The translations under genes and the position numbers were made by a program. The notes beneath the pieces are model-generated. The model worked only from the letters and a program-made list of their open reading frames with translations. It had not been told where the DNA came from and did no database searches. Shown here piece by piece: positions 5,617 to 6,019 of a stretch of 6,019 nt of DNA. The first letter of the stretch is position 1. Every line of letters starts with the position of its first letter. The stretch is from Bacillota bacterium (GTDB taxonomy: Bacteria > Bacillota > Clostridia > Oscillospirales > Acutalibacteraceae), in assembly GCA_029007015.1 (NCBI GenBank), contig JAQXHB010000004.1:1-6019 (forward strand). Reading direction: 5' to 3'.

Positions 5617-5657
5617 GACCTTGTAGACTATTACAGATTACAAGGTCTTTTCTTTTT
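5617..5657 (+). terminator. intrinsic terminator after tRNA-Leu
   Basis: GACCTTGTA (5617-5625) pairs perfectly with TACAAGGTC (5639-5647), with a 13-nt loop, followed by TTTTCTTTTT (5648-5657). It begins two bases after the tRNA CCA end. It indicates a single-gene tRNA transcript. Confidence 0.9.
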
Positions 5658-5956
5658 CCATAATAAACGACTTAGATTTCATTCGCAGGAATTCAAAACT
5701 CATTTTGAGCAGTCAGACGAGTGGATTTTTTGAAAGAAAGTAGTTTATGGTTGACTTTTTCCTACGATTAGTATATGATCAGATATAATTACAAGAACAG
5801 ATTTTAATAGCACTGCGGCTGTGAAATTAATGATTATCCCGTATAATCGAAATTTTATTGAATTGAAGAATAGGCAAGCAGAAATTTTTTGGCGGATAGC
5901 ACGTAACGTAACCGCTACAAGAATCAAAATCAAGGAATACAAGGAGTAATGTTGTC
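5658..5956. other. AT-rich intergenic stretch between the tRNA and the fucosidase gene
   Basis: About 300 bases contain no gene that I can support. They hold the promoter at 5751-5779 and a leader of roughly 170 nt. In the leader is a 39-codon reading frame (5830-5949) without a visible ribosome binding site, and the direct repeat ACGTAACGTAACC at 5901-5913. I recognise no riboswitch or RNA motif. Base composition is clearly more AT-rich than the metal operon and resembles the start of the gene that follows. Confidence 0.6.
5751..5779 (+). promoter_or_regulatory. sigma-A promoter upstream of the GH29 gene
   Basis: TTGACT (5751-5756), a 17-bp spacer and TATGAT (5774-5779) each match five of six consensus bases. 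The start of transcription would be near 5786. No terminator is seen between it and the coding start at 5957. Confidence 0.7.
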
Positions 5957-6019
5957 TTGGATAATATAAAATGGTTTAAGGAAGCAAAATACGGAATGAT
6001 GGCTCATTGGGGTCTGTAT
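5957..6019 (+). CDS. probable GH29 alpha-L-fucosidase, only the first 21 codons in the window
   Basis: The frame reads through WFKEAKYGMMAHWGLY to the window edge. The W-F-x-x-A-K-[FY]-G-[ML]-x-x-H-W-G-[LIV]-Y pattern is the characteristic N-terminal strand of family GH29 alpha-L-fucosidases, where the histidine lines the fucose pocket. These enzymes remove alpha-linked L-fucose from glycans such as mucin or plant polysaccharide. The catalytic aspartate lies far downstream and is not visible. In this frame there is no ATG or GTG back to the stop at 5909. TTG at 5957 is the best start, ten bases after GGAG in AAGGAG (5941-5946). No signal peptide fits in the visible residues, so the enzyme is probably cytoplasmic. 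The codons are AT-rich compared with cadA, which may mean a different origin. A GH29-like relative with other specificity is possible. Confidence 0.7.
   Translation, partial: MDNIKWFKEAKYGMMAHWGLY

Noticed and set aside
5745..5942. 65-codon minus-strand hydrophobic frame in the spacer before the GH29 gene
   Set aside because: It has no ribosome binding site or recognised family. It runs across a good plus-strand promoter, and the AT-rich DNA gives hydrophobic codons by chance.

Overview
The window looks like chromosomal DNA from an anaerobic, endospore-forming member of the Clostridia. The grounds are a complete pro-sigma-K gene, an NADH-linked hydrogenase-type nuoE/nuoF pair with strong AGGAGG ribosome binding sites, consensus sigma-A promoters, and gene bodies of fairly high GC separated by very AT-rich spacers. 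I cannot name a genus. An Oscillospirales-like gut lineage is a guess.

Layout, left to right. (1) Positions 1-1817, minus strand: a two-gene operon. nuoE (24 kDa-type [2Fe-2S] subunit) is followed by nuoF (51 kDa-type FMN/NADH subunit), which runs off the left edge. The pair has its own promoter at 1931-1959. It resembles the NAD(P)H-oxidising diaphorase half of HydABC/Hnd electron-bifurcating [FeFe] hydrogenases; the catalytic subunit would lie outside the window. nuoF carries an in-frame 39-bp tandem duplication in its FMN-binding region, and codon usage changes abruptly at that point. The leftmost ~570 bases may therefore come from another genome, by recombination or by an assembly/amplification chimera. 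(2) Positions 2006-2716, minus strand: sigK, the late mother-cell sporulation sigma factor, uninterrupted and with its pro-sequence. (3) Positions 2832-5308, plus strand, divergent from sigK: a compact soft-metal (Zn/Cd/Pb) resistance operon. It consists of an ArsR/SmtB-family repressor, a free-standing 72-aa heavy-metal-associated (HMA) protein, and a CadA/ZntA-type P1B-2 ATPase without its own N-terminal HMA domain. Its promoter carries three CATATGA heptamers spaced exactly 16 bp apart. (4) Positions 5309-5527: two GC-rich stem-loops and then a perfect sigma-A promoter. (5) Positions 5528-5614: tRNA-Leu(CAG) with encoded CCA, followed by an intrinsic terminator. (6) Positions 5659-6019: AT-rich DNA with a good promoter and the first 21 codons of a probable GH29 alpha-L-fucosidase, apparently starting at TTG.

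The metal operon makes sense as a unit. The repressor would release the promoter on binding metal, the small HMA protein would bind or deliver metal, and the ATPase would export it. The other genes are independent neighbours. I see no phage, CRISPR, toxin-antitoxin or transposon signature. The observations that most deserve checking are the mosaic nuoF junction and the 16-bp-phased operator.
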